From: a bacterium
GTDB taxonomy: Bacteria; Cyanobacteriota; Vampirovibrionia; Gastranaerophilales; Gastranaerophilaceae
Direction of reading: 5' to 3'
DNA: 64,000 bases
NCBI GenBank assembly: GCA_017480425.1
Contig: JAFVAR010000002.1
Span: forward strand, 19,806-83,805
The notes under the pieces were generated by a model. That model worked only from the letters and a program-made list of their open reading frames with translations. It made no database searches and was not told the DNA's origin. The position numbers and the translations under genes were made by a program. Positions 1 to 9,221 of the stretch are shown one piece after another. The first letter of the stretch is position 1. Every line of letters starts with the position of its first letter.

Positions 1-104
1 CTCAAACCGAAAGTTTGAAAAAACGGAATAAAAAAGAATACCGTAAGTACTGCCGCAGCAGGCAATAAAAACAAATATGGTGTATATTTTTTATAATAAT
101 TCAT
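1..104 (-). CDS. ABC transporter permease, N-terminal fragment
   Basis: This partial gene reads leftward off the window edge from an ATG at 102-104, leaving 34 visible codons. The translation begins MNYYKKYTPYLFLLPAAA and continues as a hydrophobic stretch ending IPFFQTFGL. A short basic tail, then PYLFLLPA and a first membrane span, is what the MalF/UgpA-type inner-membrane permeases of sugar ABC importers show. It lies 20 bases after the phospholipase-D-like gene on the same strand, so it is probably co-transcribed with it. Only the first membrane segment is seen, so substrate and family are inferred. Confidence 0.5.
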   Translation of the reverse strand, partial: MNYYKKYTPYLFLLPAAAVLTVFFFIPFFQTFGL

Positions 105-124
105 AGATTTATTATACACTATAA

Positions 125-1843
125 TTACTTTTTCTTGCACGCCTCATCCTGAAGGTCTGTTTTTCCGTCATAATTATTATCAAGCCCATCAGAGCATGAA
201 CCGACGGAATCCTCTCCTTCTGCTCTTGCATTTAATTTAAGCCACTTATCCGGAATCCTTCCCCACTGGTACAAGAAAAAGTCTCTGTAAAATTTTGCTG
301 CATCAGAATTTTTCAAAACAACCAAATTTTCATCATTTTTATTTTCTCCGCTGTTAGAAAAATTCATGGAACCTATTACTACATACTCATCATCTATAAT
401 TATAGATTTAGAGTGCATTTTTCCGGCAAAATTTTCGGTTTTTACAGGAATTCCGGCATTGCGCAATTCTTTATGTTTTGAATGTACATTTGACGCATTG
501 AGAGCATCCGCTATTATTTTTACATCAACTCCTCGATTTTTAGCATTGATTAGCGCCTCGACAACTCTTTTTTCGGTAATTACAAAAGTCGGAATATAAA
601 TATATTTTTTTGCTGATTGTATAAGAGGCAGAACTCCGTTTTTGACAGATTTATCTTGCGGGGAAAAATAAACGCTGATATTTTCAAATTTTTTATTTAC
701 ATGTGACACTTTGTCATTATGAAATTTCCCTTCAAACATCTGTTCGAATTCTTGTTTGTAAAAAGATGCCACTTGAGGAAATTTGATTACTATAATTGCA
801 TTAGAATTAAAACCTGACATATCAGTGTGCGACAGATTTGCAGAACCGGTTATTACGTATTTATTATCAAATATATAAAATTTATTATGCATTGTACTTG
901 CAGCATACTGGGACTTTCCGTCATTTACACGACCTGATATTAATTTCACAAATTTGTCCGTATCAGGATAAATATTATTCCCGTTAACATCAACATCGTA
1001 CACAAGTCTAATTTTTACCCCTCTTTGAATAGCATTTACGATTGCTTTTTCTATTGCCGGAATTGATGAATAACCATATATTGCAATATCTATAGATGAT
1101 TCAGCCGTTTTTATTCCGTCAAGAATCTCCTTACAAATTTCAGAAGAACAATTTCTGTCAGGGTATATTTTTGTTGTTGAATCAGACAAAATTATCTTAA
1201 CATTCCCAAAATCAGCTTTGTAAGAGGCAATTTGGGGAATTTTTGGTACAACAAATTCTCCATAATTATCAACCGTATTATAAATTTTGTCTTTTTTTAT
1301 ATTTTTGACGTGATTTCTTTTTACTACAAGGAAATTGGTAACCTTTTGACGATTACTTTTTGAAACCGGTAAAACAGAATCATTATCCAAATCCACGATA
1401 ACATACTTACCACGTCTTACAGAATCCAAAATCCTGTTAAATGCAGCACCATTCAAAGCTTTTCCGTCACGAATTGCAAATGAAGAATTTAAAAACTTTG
1501 CTTTGTATCCGAATCTGTAATAAACTAAATCATCTCCTACTACTTTTACCGGCTTATTTTGGAGAATATTTTTTGCCCAATACTTCCCCAAACTGCCTAT
1601 TATAAATGCTTCATCTTCCGAAATTCCGAGTTTTTCAGCCAGAATCAGATTTTTACTAGTGTAATCCGCATCAAAACAATCACTATCCGCAGGCTTATAA
1701 ACTTTTTTATCAGCAAGAATTATTTCTGCAGGAGATATTATATCCGCAACCAAACTTTCATAAGGTTTACAAAAGAATAAATAACAAAATAAAGATATAA
1801 AAAATATAAGAATTAATAATATTACTGCATTTATTTTATTCAT
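125..1843 (-). CDS. Membrane-anchored phospholipase D-fold protein with two HKD motifs
   Basis: A 572-residue protein of the phospholipase D superfamily, which includes cardiolipin synthases, phospholipases and Nuc-type nucleases. Residues 5-25 form a membrane anchor or uncleaved signal. Residues about 40-200 match nothing I recognise. The two catalytic HxKxxxxD motifs are HNKFYIFD (about 319-326) and HSKSIIID (about 477-484), each followed by the expected GSxN (GSANLS, GSMNFS). The C-terminus carries CSDGLDNNYDGKTDLQDEAC, a Cys-bracketed acidic repeat of the calcium-binding type found on surface proteins. This suggests the catalytic part lies outside the cytoplasm. SD-preceded ATG. It follows panE by 27 bases. 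Lipid or nucleic-acid substrate cannot be decided from sequence. Confidence 0.8.
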   Translation of the reverse strand: MNKINAVILLILIFFISLFCYLFFCKPYESLVADIISPAEIILADKKVYKPADSDCFDADYTSKNLILAEKLGISEDEAFIIGSLGKYWAKNILQNKPVKVVGDDLVYYRFGYKAKFLNSSFAIRDGKALNGAAFNRILDSVRRGKYVIVDLDNDSVLPVSKSNRQKVTNFLVVKRNHVKNIKKDKIYNTVDNYGEFVVPKIPQIASYKADFGNVKIILSDSTTKIYPDRNCSSEICKEILDGIKTAESSIDIAIYGYSSIPAIEKAIVNAIQRGVKIRLVYDVDVNGNNIYPDTDKFVKLISGRVNDGKSQYAASTMHNKFYIFDNKYVITGSANLSHTDMSGFNSNAIIVIKFPQVASFYKQEFEQMFEGKFHNDKVSHVNKKFENISVYFSPQDKSVKNGVLPLIQSAKKYIYIPTFVITEKRVVEALINAKNRGVDVKIIADALNASNVHSKHKELRNAGIPVKTENFAGKMHSKSIIIDDEYVVIGSMNFSNSGENKNDENLVVLKNSDAAKFYRDFFLYQWGRIPDKWLKLNARAEGEDSVGSCSDGLDNNYDGKTDLQDEACKKK

Positions 1844-1870
1844 AAAACTCCTGTAAAAGTTGTCCTCTTG

Positions 1871-2758
1871 TTACTTACAAACTCGTTCTTCTTCTATTTT
1901 TATTAAATCATATAAAACTTGATTGTATGGAGTTTGCACGCCGTATAATTTGCCTAAACGAATTACTTCGCCTGCAAAAATATCTACTTCGGTAGGTCTT
2001 CCCGATATTATATCCTGCAGCATAGATGTTTTACCTTCATCACACATCATTCCTAAAGCTTTCAGTGCATCCGCTTCCAATAATTTTAAGTTTTTTAATC
2101 CACTTTTTTTCGCAATCAAATACACTTCATTTATAATTTTTTTTGCAAAACTAATAAAATTCTTATTATTCTTCATTTCGCCAAAAGTCATCTTTAAAAT
2201 TGCGGAAGTTTGATTTGAAAACAAGTTAAGCGTAAACTTTAGCCACATGTTATAATCAATATCCGATGGAAATTCATAATCTATACCTGAATCAGTAAAT
2301 ATTTCTTCCACAGCACTATCATTTTCACAAACAATTTTGCCGACTCCGTCTTGCGTTACAGAATTTCCTTCTCTTACCGCACTGTGTCCTATAAAATATG
2401 ACTTAAGAACTTTCGCTTGTGGATATTTTGACTTTATAATTTCTTCGGAAGATATACCGTTTATAAGAGATAATACTCTTGTATTACCTGTAACAAAATT
2501 TTTAATATATGATAATGCGCTTTTTAGTCCTTGGTATTTTGTACAAATAATTATTAAATCCGCATTGTAACCTTTTTGCTCCGGAAAAACGTATTCAAAT
2601 TCTAATTTTTTGCCGTTTAATTCCGGTGGAAATTTCATATATTTTTCAATACGTCCCTTATCTGCCAAAATTTTTAATTCACACCTTTTTGAATTCAAAA
2701 ATTTTGATGCAAAAGTCGTACCTACTGCACCTAACCCACAAATTATAACTTTTTTCAT
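1871..2758 (-). CDS. panE: 2-dehydropantoate 2-reductase (ketopantoate reductase)
   Basis: A 295-residue PanE/ApbA-family enzyme that reduces ketopantoate to pantoate with NADPH in pantothenate and CoA synthesis. It has the N-terminal Rossmann motif VIICGLGAVGTTFASKF and the family's conserved NGI, while the C-terminal half carries the helical domain with LKMTFGEM and GRPTEVD (normally GRxTEID). Its pathway partners panB and panC lie about 6 kb away on the other strand. No panD was seen in the window. The ATG has no clear Shine-Dalgarno; a TAAAAT box sits 7 bases upstream, close to the leaderless arrangement seen elsewhere here. Confidence 0.88.
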   Translation of the reverse strand: MKKVIICGLGAVGTTFASKFLNSKRCELKILADKGRIEKYMKFPPELNGKKLEFEYVFPEQKGYNADLIIICTKYQGLKSALSYIKNFVTGNTRVLSLINGISSEEIIKSKYPQAKVLKSYFIGHSAVREGNSVTQDGVGKIVCENDSAVEEIFTDSGIDYEFPSDIDYNMWLKFTLNLFSNQTSAILKMTFGEMKNNKNFISFAKKIINEVYLIAKKSGLKNLKLLEADALKALGMMCDEGKTSMLQDIISGRPTEVDIFAGEVIRLGKLYGVQTPYNQVLYDLIKIEEERVCK

Positions 2759-3132
2759 ACCAATTATTTTAAAGCAAAAACAGAAAATTTATTATCAGCA
2801 TGCCCTGATTGTTTTTTTACTAAAAATACAACTTTCAAAAAATACGATAGTTTCCTGATTTGTCAACAAATTTAACAAAATTTCATGCAAAAAATGTTAC
2901 ATTTTTAACATTGGTAAATTTGAAAAATTTCCAGTTATTTGTACATTTCCGACCTTTGTTGAGTTTTATTAAAATGTTGATAGATTCTCTTATTTGGATT
3001 ATTATTTTATTAATTCATCTAATCGATGGATTAGATTTTGGGAAGGAAATGTTATCCTTTTATTAGGAAACTTATAAGGAAGCTTGAAATGAAATAGCTG
3101 CCTTTTATGGTAGATTAGGAGGGTTGTATTCT
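2759..3132. other. Divergent intergenic region between panE and nrdD
   Basis: This 374-base gap separates the divergent panE and nrdD genes. It is very AT-rich, and I recognise no riboswitch and no clear pair of NrdR boxes. An open frame at 2974-3066 would encode a short hydrophobic peptide but has no ribosome binding site. A strong AGGAGG at 3117-3122 serves nrdD. Confidence 0.5.
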
Positions 3133-5415
3133 ATGCAGAATAGTTTAAATAAAGAAGGAAATATCGTAGAGTTTGCATCGGGAAAATCAAGTAGCACAAC
3201 CGATGTAATGAAAAGTTCTGCAGCTCCGAACAAGGAATTTATATCACAAATTGCGCAATTAAAAGCTCAGCAAATTAAACCGGCTAAGCTTGAAAATGTC
3301 CATGTTATTAAGAAAGACGGCACAAAAGAGGAGTTCGATAATACAAAGATTATTAATGCGGTAAGAAAATCCGCAACAAGAATGCTTGTTACATTATCGG
3401 ATGAAGAATTAAAAGATATATGCGATTTTGTTGATAATAATATTGCAAAAATCGGTAAGACAGAAATTACTATTGCAGAGATGCATAACCTTGTTGAAGG
3501 AGCTCTTGAAGCAATTAATCCGAAAGTTGCTCAAAGCTACAGAAACTACAGAAATTATAAACAAGACTTTGTACATATGTTAGATAAGGTATACCAAGAA
3601 TCTCAAAGAATTATGTATATTGGTGACAAAGAAAATTCTAATGCCGATTCAACTCTTGTTTCAACAAAACGCTCTTTAATATTCAACGAACTTAATAAAG
3701 AATTATACAAGAAGTTTTTCTTAACAGTTGATGAACTTCAAGCCATTCGTGACGGTTATATTTATATCCACGATATGTCTGCAAGAAGAGATACAATGAA
3801 TTGTTGTTTATTTGACGTTGCATCCGTATTAAAAGGCGGATTTGAAATGGGCAACCTATGGTACAATGAGCCAAAATCTCTTGATGTAGCATTTGATGTA
3901 ATCGGAGATATTGTAATGGCTGCAGCAAGCCAACAATATGGCGGTTTTACAGTCGCAGAAGTCGATAAAATATTAGCACCGTACGCAGAAAAAACTTTTG
4001 AAAGACAAAATGAAAAATATTTATGCTTAGGTCTATCCTTTGAAAAAGCAAGAGAGGCAGCACTCGCTGACGTTCAAAAAGATTTTGAACAAGGATTCCA
4101 AGGTTGGGAATACAAGTTTAATACAGTTGCATCATCACGTGGTGACTATCCGTTTATTACTGTTACAGCAGGACTTGGAACAGAACCGTATGAAAAGATG
4201 GCAACAATTGCTATGCTAAAAATTCGTATGAACGGTCAAGGCAAAAAAGGCAACAAAAAACCTGTATTATTCCCTAAGATAGTTTTCTTATATGATGAAA
4301 ACTTACACGGAGAAGGCAAAGTTAACCACGATGTATTTGAAGCAGGTATTGAATGCTCTAAAAAAGCTATGTACCCTGATTGGTTATCACTTTCAGGCGA
4401 AGGATATGTTGCTTCTATGTACAAAAAATACGGAAAAGTTGTTTCTCCGATGGGTTGCAGAGCATTCCTATCACCTTGGTTTGAAAGAGGCGGAATGAAA
4501 CCTGCTGATGAAAATGATACTCCGATTTTTGTCGGTCGTTTCAATATTGGTGCAATCAGCTTGCACTTACCAATGATTTATGCAAAAGCTAAAAAAGAAA
4601 GCAAAGATTTCTATGAAGTACTTGATTATTACATGGAACTTATAAGACAGCTTCATATCAGAACTTACGAATATCTGGGAGAAATGAAGGCTTCTGTCAA
4701 TCCTCTTGCATACTGCGAAGGAGGCTTCTTAGGCGGACACCTTGGTATTCACGATAAGATTAAACCGTTGTTAAAATCCGCAACAGCATCATTTGGTATA
4801 ACAGCATTGAATGAACTTCAAGAGTTATATAACGGTAAATCTCTGGTTGAAGACGGACAGTTTGCGATTGAAGTTATGGAATATATTAATAAGAAAGTTG
4901 CACAATTTAAAGAAGAAGACGGAAATCTATATGCTTTGTACGGAACTCCGGCAGAAAATCTTTGCGGACTTCAGGTACAACAATTCCGTAAAAAATATGG
5001 TGTAGTTTCTCACGTATCTGATAAACCATATGTTTCAAATTCATTCCACTGCCACGTAAGTGAAGATATCACACCGATTCAAAAACAGGATCTTGAAAAG
5101 AGATTCTGGGATTTGATGAACGGCGGCAAGATTCAATATGTAAAATATCCGCTTGACTATAATACAGATGCCGTTAAAACTCTTGTACTAAGGGCTATGG
5201 ATATGGGATTCTATGAAGGTGTTAACCTTTCGCTTTCATACTGTGATGATTGCGGACATGAAGAATTAAACATGGATGTTTGCCCGAAATGCGGAAGCAG
5301 AAACCTAACAAAGATTGACCGTATGAACGGATACCTTTCATATTCTCGTGTAAAAGGTGATTCTCGTTTGGCAGATCATAAGATGGAAGAAATTGCCGAC
5401 AGAAAATCTATGTAG
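3133..5415 (+). CDS. nrdD: Anaerobic (class III) ribonucleoside-triphosphate reductase
   Basis: A 760-residue glycyl-radical enzyme that makes dNTPs without oxygen. An ATP-cone regulatory domain lies near residues 55-145 (VIKKDGTKEEFDNTKI). The C-terminus has a four-Cys zinc site (C704, C707, C717, C720) followed by the radical loop RMNGYL with Gly near 733. I chose ATG 3133 over the upstream TTG at 3124 because AGGAGG at 3117-3122 is 10 bases before 3133 but only 1 before 3124. The activase NrdG, needed to form the radical, is not adjacent; the gene is followed directly by a terminator. It marks an anaerobic lifestyle. Confidence 0.93.
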   Translation: MQNSLNKEGNIVEFASGKSSSTTDVMKSSAAPNKEFISQIAQLKAQQIKPAKLENVHVIKKDGTKEEFDNTKIINAVRKSATRMLVTLSDEELKDICDFVDNNIAKIGKTEITIAEMHNLVEGALEAINPKVAQSYRNYRNYKQDFVHMLDKVYQESQRIMYIGDKENSNADSTLVSTKRSLIFNELNKELYKKFFLTVDELQAIRDGYIYIHDMSARRDTMNCCLFDVASVLKGGFEMGNLWYNEPKSLDVAFDVIGDIVMAAASQQYGGFTVAEVDKILAPYAEKTFERQNEKYLCLGLSFEKAREAALADVQKDFEQGFQGWEYKFNTVASSRGDYPFITVTAGLGTEPYEKMATIAMLKIRMNGQGKKGNKKPVLFPKIVFLYDENLHGEGKVNHDVFEAGIECSKKAMYPDWLSLSGEGYVASMYKKYGKVVSPMGCRAFLSPWFERGGMKPADENDTPIFVGRFNIGAISLHLPMIYAKAKKESKDFYEVLDYYMELIRQLHIRTYEYLGEMKASVNPLAYCEGGFLGGHLGIHDKIKPLLKSATASFGITALNELQELYNGKSLVEDGQFAIEVMEYINKKVAQFKEEDGNLYALYGTPAENLCGLQVQQFRKKYGVVSHVSDKPYVSNSFHCHVSEDITPIQKQDLEKRFWDLMNGGKIQYVKYPLDYNTDAVKTLVLRAMDMGFYEGVNLSLSYCDDCGHEELNMDVCPKCGSRNLTKIDRMNGYLSYSRVKGDSRLADHKMEEIADRKSM

Positions 5416-5447
5416 GGGTAAAGGGGTAAATATAATATTAAAAAAAA

Positions 5448-5477
5448 ACACCAAACCTAAAGGTTTGGTGTTTTTTA
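5448..5477. terminator. Bidirectional intrinsic terminator
   Basis: A perfect 10-bp stem (ACACCAAACC with GGTTTGGTGT) around a TAAA loop, with an A-run before and a T-run after. It ends nrdD on the plus strand and the convergent small gene on the minus strand. Confidence 0.9.
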
Positions 5478-5918
5478 TTTAGTTAGAATTTCAGTAAAAT
5501 ATTTTTCAATAGATTCTCGTTTTTCATCTACAATTTTTTTTAAAGTTTTTTGCAAACTATGTTCTTTTAAATCATTATCCATAGTTACTGTTTCACTGTA
5601 ATCATCACCAATTGTCAAATTTAGATATTTAACCTTTTTCGGATTAACTTCCTCATTCACTCTAACTTCAACAACTTTGTTTTCAATTCCGGCATTTTGG
5701 GCCAAACTATTAAGCATTTGAGATAATTTTTGCATAGAATACATAATTGATTTGCCCAGTTCTTCACTATACATATAGCCGGCATAACCGTATTTTTTAT
5801 AACATTCTCTTTCCATACTTTGTAAAAGCGGAAATGATGATTCCGAAAATCTGCAATATGATGCTTTAAAATTTGTATTTATAATTGAATTTCTTTCACT
5901 ATTAAATTGAACTTTCAT
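5475..5918 (-). CDS. Hypothetical protein with N-terminal NFKA motif
   Basis: A 147-residue soluble protein I do not recognise. There is no signal peptide or membrane span. The start MKVQFNSERNSIINTNFKAS carries the short NFKA element shared with several unrelated proteins of this window (15765, 30307, 32751, 59587). The rest looks alpha-helical and charged, with a Tyr-rich stretch (KKYGYAGYMY) near residues 41-50. A GGGGA-type ribosome site precedes the ATG. It is a single gene, convergent with nrdD and ending at the shared terminator. Confidence 0.7.
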   Translation of the reverse strand: MKVQFNSERNSIINTNFKASYCRFSESSFPLLQSMERECYKKYGYAGYMYSEELGKSIMYSMQKLSQMLNSLAQNAGIENKVVEVRVNEEVNPKKVKYLNLTIGDDYSETVTMDNDLKEHSLQKTLKKIVDEKRESIEKYFTEILTK

Positions 5919-6012
5919 TATTTATCCCCGCTGCTGATAACATTCATATATAAATTATAAAACAACTAAATAATAAATTTGCTAAAATATTAAATTAAAG
6001 TATTACTCCCTG

Positions 6013-6040
6013 TTGCATATACCCCTTTTGGGTGTATAAT
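6013..6040 (+). promoter_or_regulatory. Promoter of pxpA-yvcK
   Basis: TTGCAT (6013-6018) and TATAAT (6035-6040) are separated by 16 bases. The spacer holds an imperfect dyad (ATACCCC with GGGTGTAT) that could be an operator. The transcript would start about 20 bases before pxpA. Confidence 0.65.
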
Positions 6041-6067
6041 TTTGTTAAGGGGTAAAAGGGAGAATGC

Positions 6068-6865
6068 ATGATGCAGGAAATTTTAGAAAAAAAATCAATT
6101 AAAAGTATAGATTTTAACTGTGATTTGGCACAAGCTTACGGCGTATATAAAAACAACAATGAATTTGACCTTTTAGACTACGTAAGTTCTGTTAATATAT
6201 CCTGCGGATTTCATGCCGGCGACCCGATAACTATAAAAGAAGCATTATTAAAAGCTAAAGAAAAAAATGTTGCAATAGGCGCTCATATTGGTTTTAATGA
6301 TATTCAGGGATTTGGTTACAGACCTGTAGAACTTAAAGAAAATGAATTGGAAGCTCTTGTTATATATCAAGTCGGAGCAATTATGTCATTTGCAAAGGCA
6401 TACGGATTAAGTATTGAACACGTTAGACCGCATGGTGCAATGTATAAAATGGCAGGTGAAGACTTTACTTTCTCGACTGCTATTGCAAAAGCAATTAAAA
6501 AATGTTCGGATTGGCTTGTTTATTACGCTCCTGTTGGTGACATTACCGCAAAAGTAGGAGATTATATAAATATTCCGATTGCTCAGGAATTGTCATTAGA
6601 AAAAACATATAATGCTGATTTAACAATAGATTATAGTATAGAAGATAATACTAATAATTATGATTTAATTAAAAGATTGCAACATTTGCTGCATACATCG
6701 CAAATTCGCAATAATTTAGGCGGCATGAGTTTTGCAAATGTAAATACAATACATTTTTCTAATAAGTACAAAAACTCAATGGATTTAATTAAGGAAGCTG
6801 CAAGGTTAATAATTCCGCAACCGGTTAATTATATTAATGCAAAGTCTTCTGGATGGGTAGATTAG
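6068..6865 (+). CDS. pxpA: LamB/YcsF family protein, 5-oxoprolinase subunit A-like
   Basis: A 265-residue member of the LamB/YcsF (PxpA) family; PxpA works with PxpB and PxpC to open 5-oxoproline to glutamate. Clear family blocks are NISCGFHAGDP (about residues 44-54), AIGAHIGFND and EHVRPHGAMYK. It is divergent: the usual DLGEGFG start of the fold reads DLAQAYG, and GAHPG reads GAHIG. No pxpB or pxpC is nearby; instead the gene is followed after 3 bases by yvcK. Two in-frame ATGs (6068 and 6071) follow an AAAGGGA site; either is possible. Activity as a lone subunit is uncertain. Confidence 0.75.
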   Translation: MMQEILEKKSIKSIDFNCDLAQAYGVYKNNNEFDLLDYVSSVNISCGFHAGDPITIKEALLKAKEKNVAIGAHIGFNDIQGFGYRPVELKENELEALVIYQVGAIMSFAKAYGLSIEHVRPHGAMYKMAGEDFTFSTAIAKAIKKCSDWLVYYAPVGDITAKVGDYINIPIAQELSLEKTYNADLTIDYSIEDNTNNYDLIKRLQHLLHTSQIRNNLGGMSFANVNTIHFSNKYKNSMDLIKEAARLIIPQPVNYINAKSSGWVD

Positions 6866-6868
6866 ATT

Positions 6869-8188
6869 ATGACATTTGATTTTAATAATTTAAAGGAAAA
6901 CGTAAAAGTCACAAAGGATGTTGGCTGGCTTTTACCCGGATTGGAAGTAAAAAGATGGTTCTTTTTAATATTTTTAGGCTCAATAATGATAGTATTGGGA
7001 TTTATGGTACTTGCTAATGTACGCCCGATTTATTTAACATTAGAGCTTATCAGAAAAGCTGCGCTCGTATTACCTTCAAATTTCCTTGCCGCCGTCTTCA
7101 TATTAATCGGCTCAGTTATATTCTTTAAAGGATGGCAAAAAACAACATTATCAATAATGGATATGAATAGCAGCAAAGGCAGTTACTCTATCTTAGAAAA
7201 ATTATACAGACGCCGCAAACTCAATAAAGGAGCAAAAGTTGTTGCAATTGGCGGTGGTACGGGCTTATCAATGTTACTAAGAGGAATAAAGAAATATACA
7301 AATAACATTACTGCAATCGTTACCGTAGGAGATGACGGCGGAAGTTCCGGACGACTAAGAGAAGAAATGGGAATCCTACCTCCCGGCGATATTAGGAACT
7401 GTATTGCAGCTCTCGGTGATGACGAAGACTTAATTACAGAACTATTTCAATACAGATTTAAAAATGGTGAAGGCTTGGAAGGTCACAGTTTCGGGAATTT
7501 ATTCTTAACTGCGCTGTGCGCAATTACCGGTGATATGGTAAGTGCCGTTAAAGAATCATCTAATGTTTTAAATATCAGAGGGGTTGTACTTCCTGCAACA
7601 CTGGATGACATGAAGCTTGCTGCAGAATTTGAAGACGGTAGAATTATTAAAGGCGAATCTAACATTCCGGAAGCAAAAGGAAAGATTAAAAAATTATTTA
7701 CAGAACCTGCAAAGTGTGTAGCTCTTCCTGAGGCATTGGCTGCAATAAAAGAAGCAGACTTAATAATTCTCGGACCGGGAAGTTTATACACAAGTGTTAT
7801 TCCGAATCTTCTTGTCAGCGGAATTGCAGATGCTATTGATAAAGCTCACGCTAAAAAAATATATGTTTGCAATATAATGACGCAACCGGGAGAAACTGAT
7901 AATTATTCAGTAGCAAGCCACGTTAATGCACTAATAAAACATGCCGGCGGAAAGTGCATTATCGATGCAGTACTCGTTAATGACAGTTTGCCTGAAAATA
8001 TCTCGGAAGGGTATGCTAAAGCAGGCTCTATTCCTGTCAGATTAGATATGGAAAATATTGCACCAATCGGAATTGAAGTTGTTTCTCAAAAATTATTACA
8101 AGAAAATAAACAGGGACTTGTAAGACACAGCTCTAACAGAGTTGCAAGAGCCGTATATTATTGGTACAAAAAAACTTCTAAAAAATAA
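6869..8188 (+). CDS. yvcK: YvcK/CofD-like gluconeogenesis factor with membrane anchor
   Basis: A 439-residue protein of the YvcK (CofD-like) family, which binds UDP-sugars and influences carbon metabolism and cell-wall growth in Bacillus and Mycobacterium. The catalytic-fold half starts at about residue 120 with VVAIGGGTGLSMLLRG and includes VTVGDDGGSSGRLR and LPPGDIRNC. Residues about 30-52 and 68-90 are two membrane spans absent from the Bacillus protein (about 320 residues) but usual in cyanobacterial forms. It is translationally linked to pxpA (3-base gap). Membrane placement is inferred from hydrophobicity. Confidence 0.87.
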   Translation: MTFDFNNLKENVKVTKDVGWLLPGLEVKRWFFLIFLGSIMIVLGFMVLANVRPIYLTLELIRKAALVLPSNFLAAVFILIGSVIFFKGWQKTTLSIMDMNSSKGSYSILEKLYRRRKLNKGAKVVAIGGGTGLSMLLRGIKKYTNNITAIVTVGDDGGSSGRLREEMGILPPGDIRNCIAALGDDEDLITELFQYRFKNGEGLEGHSFGNLFLTALCAITGDMVSAVKESSNVLNIRGVVLPATLDDMKLAAEFEDGRIIKGESNIPEAKGKIKKLFTEPAKCVALPEALAAIKEADLIILGPGSLYTSVIPNLLVSGIADAIDKAHAKKIYVCNIMTQPGETDNYSVASHVNALIKHAGGKCIIDAVLVNDSLPENISEGYAKAGSIPVRLDMENIAPIGIEVVSQKLLQENKQGLVRHSSNRVARAVYYWYKKTSKK

Positions 8189-8329
8189 GTGTAAAATTGT
8201 TAGCTTCTATTTATTTCCCCAAGTTTTCAATTTATAATTTGTTTAAAATTATTTATTTTGTGAAAAGAATGCACACAAAATATCATGATATAATTAAATC
8301 AAATATTATACTCTTTTAGGAGAAATCTT

Positions 8330-9163
8330 ATGAAGACAGTACTTACTTTCCAAAGATTAAAAGATAACAATGAAAAAATTGCTATGCTTACCGCATATGA
8401 TTACACAACCGCACAAGCTATTAATGAAGCTGATATTGATGCCATATTGGTCGGTGACTCTTTAGCAATGGTAGCTTTAGGATATGAAAATACTTACAAT
8501 ATTACTATAGATGAAATGTTAATATTTGTTAAAGCCGTATCAAAAGGTGCAAAAGATTCCTTCATAATCGGAGACATGCCTTTTATGAGCTACAATTTAA
8601 GTATTGAACAAGGCCTGGAAAATGCGGCAAAAATGATAAAAGCAGGAGCAAATGCTGTTAAATTAGAAGGATGCAATGAACATATTTTATCACTAATTAA
8701 ACGTTGTACTGAGTCAGGAATTCCTGTATTAGGTCATCTTGGATTCACCCCGCAATTGATGAACACAATCGGCGGACATAAAATTCAAGGAAAAACTGCA
8801 GAAAAAATTGAAATTATATTAGAAAGTGCACAAAAACTGGAAGAAGCAGGCTGTTTTGGAATTGTACTGGAATTAATACCTGCAGATAGTGCTAAATATA
8901 TAACAGAAAATCTAAAAATTCCTACAATCGGAATCGGAGCAGGTGTAAATTGTTCCGGACAAATTGTAGTAACAGATGATATTTTAGGTAAATTTACAGA
9001 CTTTACTCCAAAATTTGTGAAGAAATTTGCAAATTTACATGATGAAATTACAGCAGGAGTTAAAAGTTACATAAGAGAAGTTAAAAATGAAACTTTTCCG
9101 TCAATTAATGAATCTTTTGAATTAACTAAAGAAGAAAAAGAAAAACTTTTGTCTGTAAAATAA
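8330..9163 (+). CDS. panB: 3-methyl-2-oxobutanoate hydroxymethyltransferase
   Basis: A 277-residue PanB enzyme that transfers a hydroxymethyl group from methylene-tetrahydrofolate to alpha-ketoisovalerate, giving ketopantoate. Diagnostic blocks are MLTAYDYTTAQ, the metal-site VGDSLAMV, GDMPFMSY, AVKLEGC, GHLGFTPQ and IGIGAG. Length is standard. A TAGGAG site precedes the ATG, and TATAAT at about 8290 gives a likely start of transcription. panC follows 58 bases later, so the two form the pantothenate operon with the genes downstream. Confidence 0.95.
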   Translation: MKTVLTFQRLKDNNEKIAMLTAYDYTTAQAINEADIDAILVGDSLAMVALGYENTYNITIDEMLIFVKAVSKGAKDSFIIGDMPFMSYNLSIEQGLENAAKMIKAGANAVKLEGCNEHILSLIKRCTESGIPVLGHLGFTPQLMNTIGGHKIQGKTAEKIEIILESAQKLEEAGCFGIVLELIPADSAKYITENLKIPTIGIGAGVNCSGQIVVTDDILGKFTDFTPKFVKKFANLHDEITAGVKSYIREVKNETFPSINESFELTKEEKEKLLSVK

Positions 9164-9221
9164 AATCAAAAGACTAAATTATATGTTATAATAGTCAAGA
9201 AATAATTTTTGAGGGAGCGAA

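Noticed and set aside
2974..3066. Possible leader peptide upstream of nrdD
   Set aside because: Hydrophobic short frame without a ribosome site, and no attenuator structure between it and nrdD.
3124..3132. TTG start for nrdD
   Set aside because: It lies one base after AGGAGG, too close for initiation; ATG 3133 has proper spacing.
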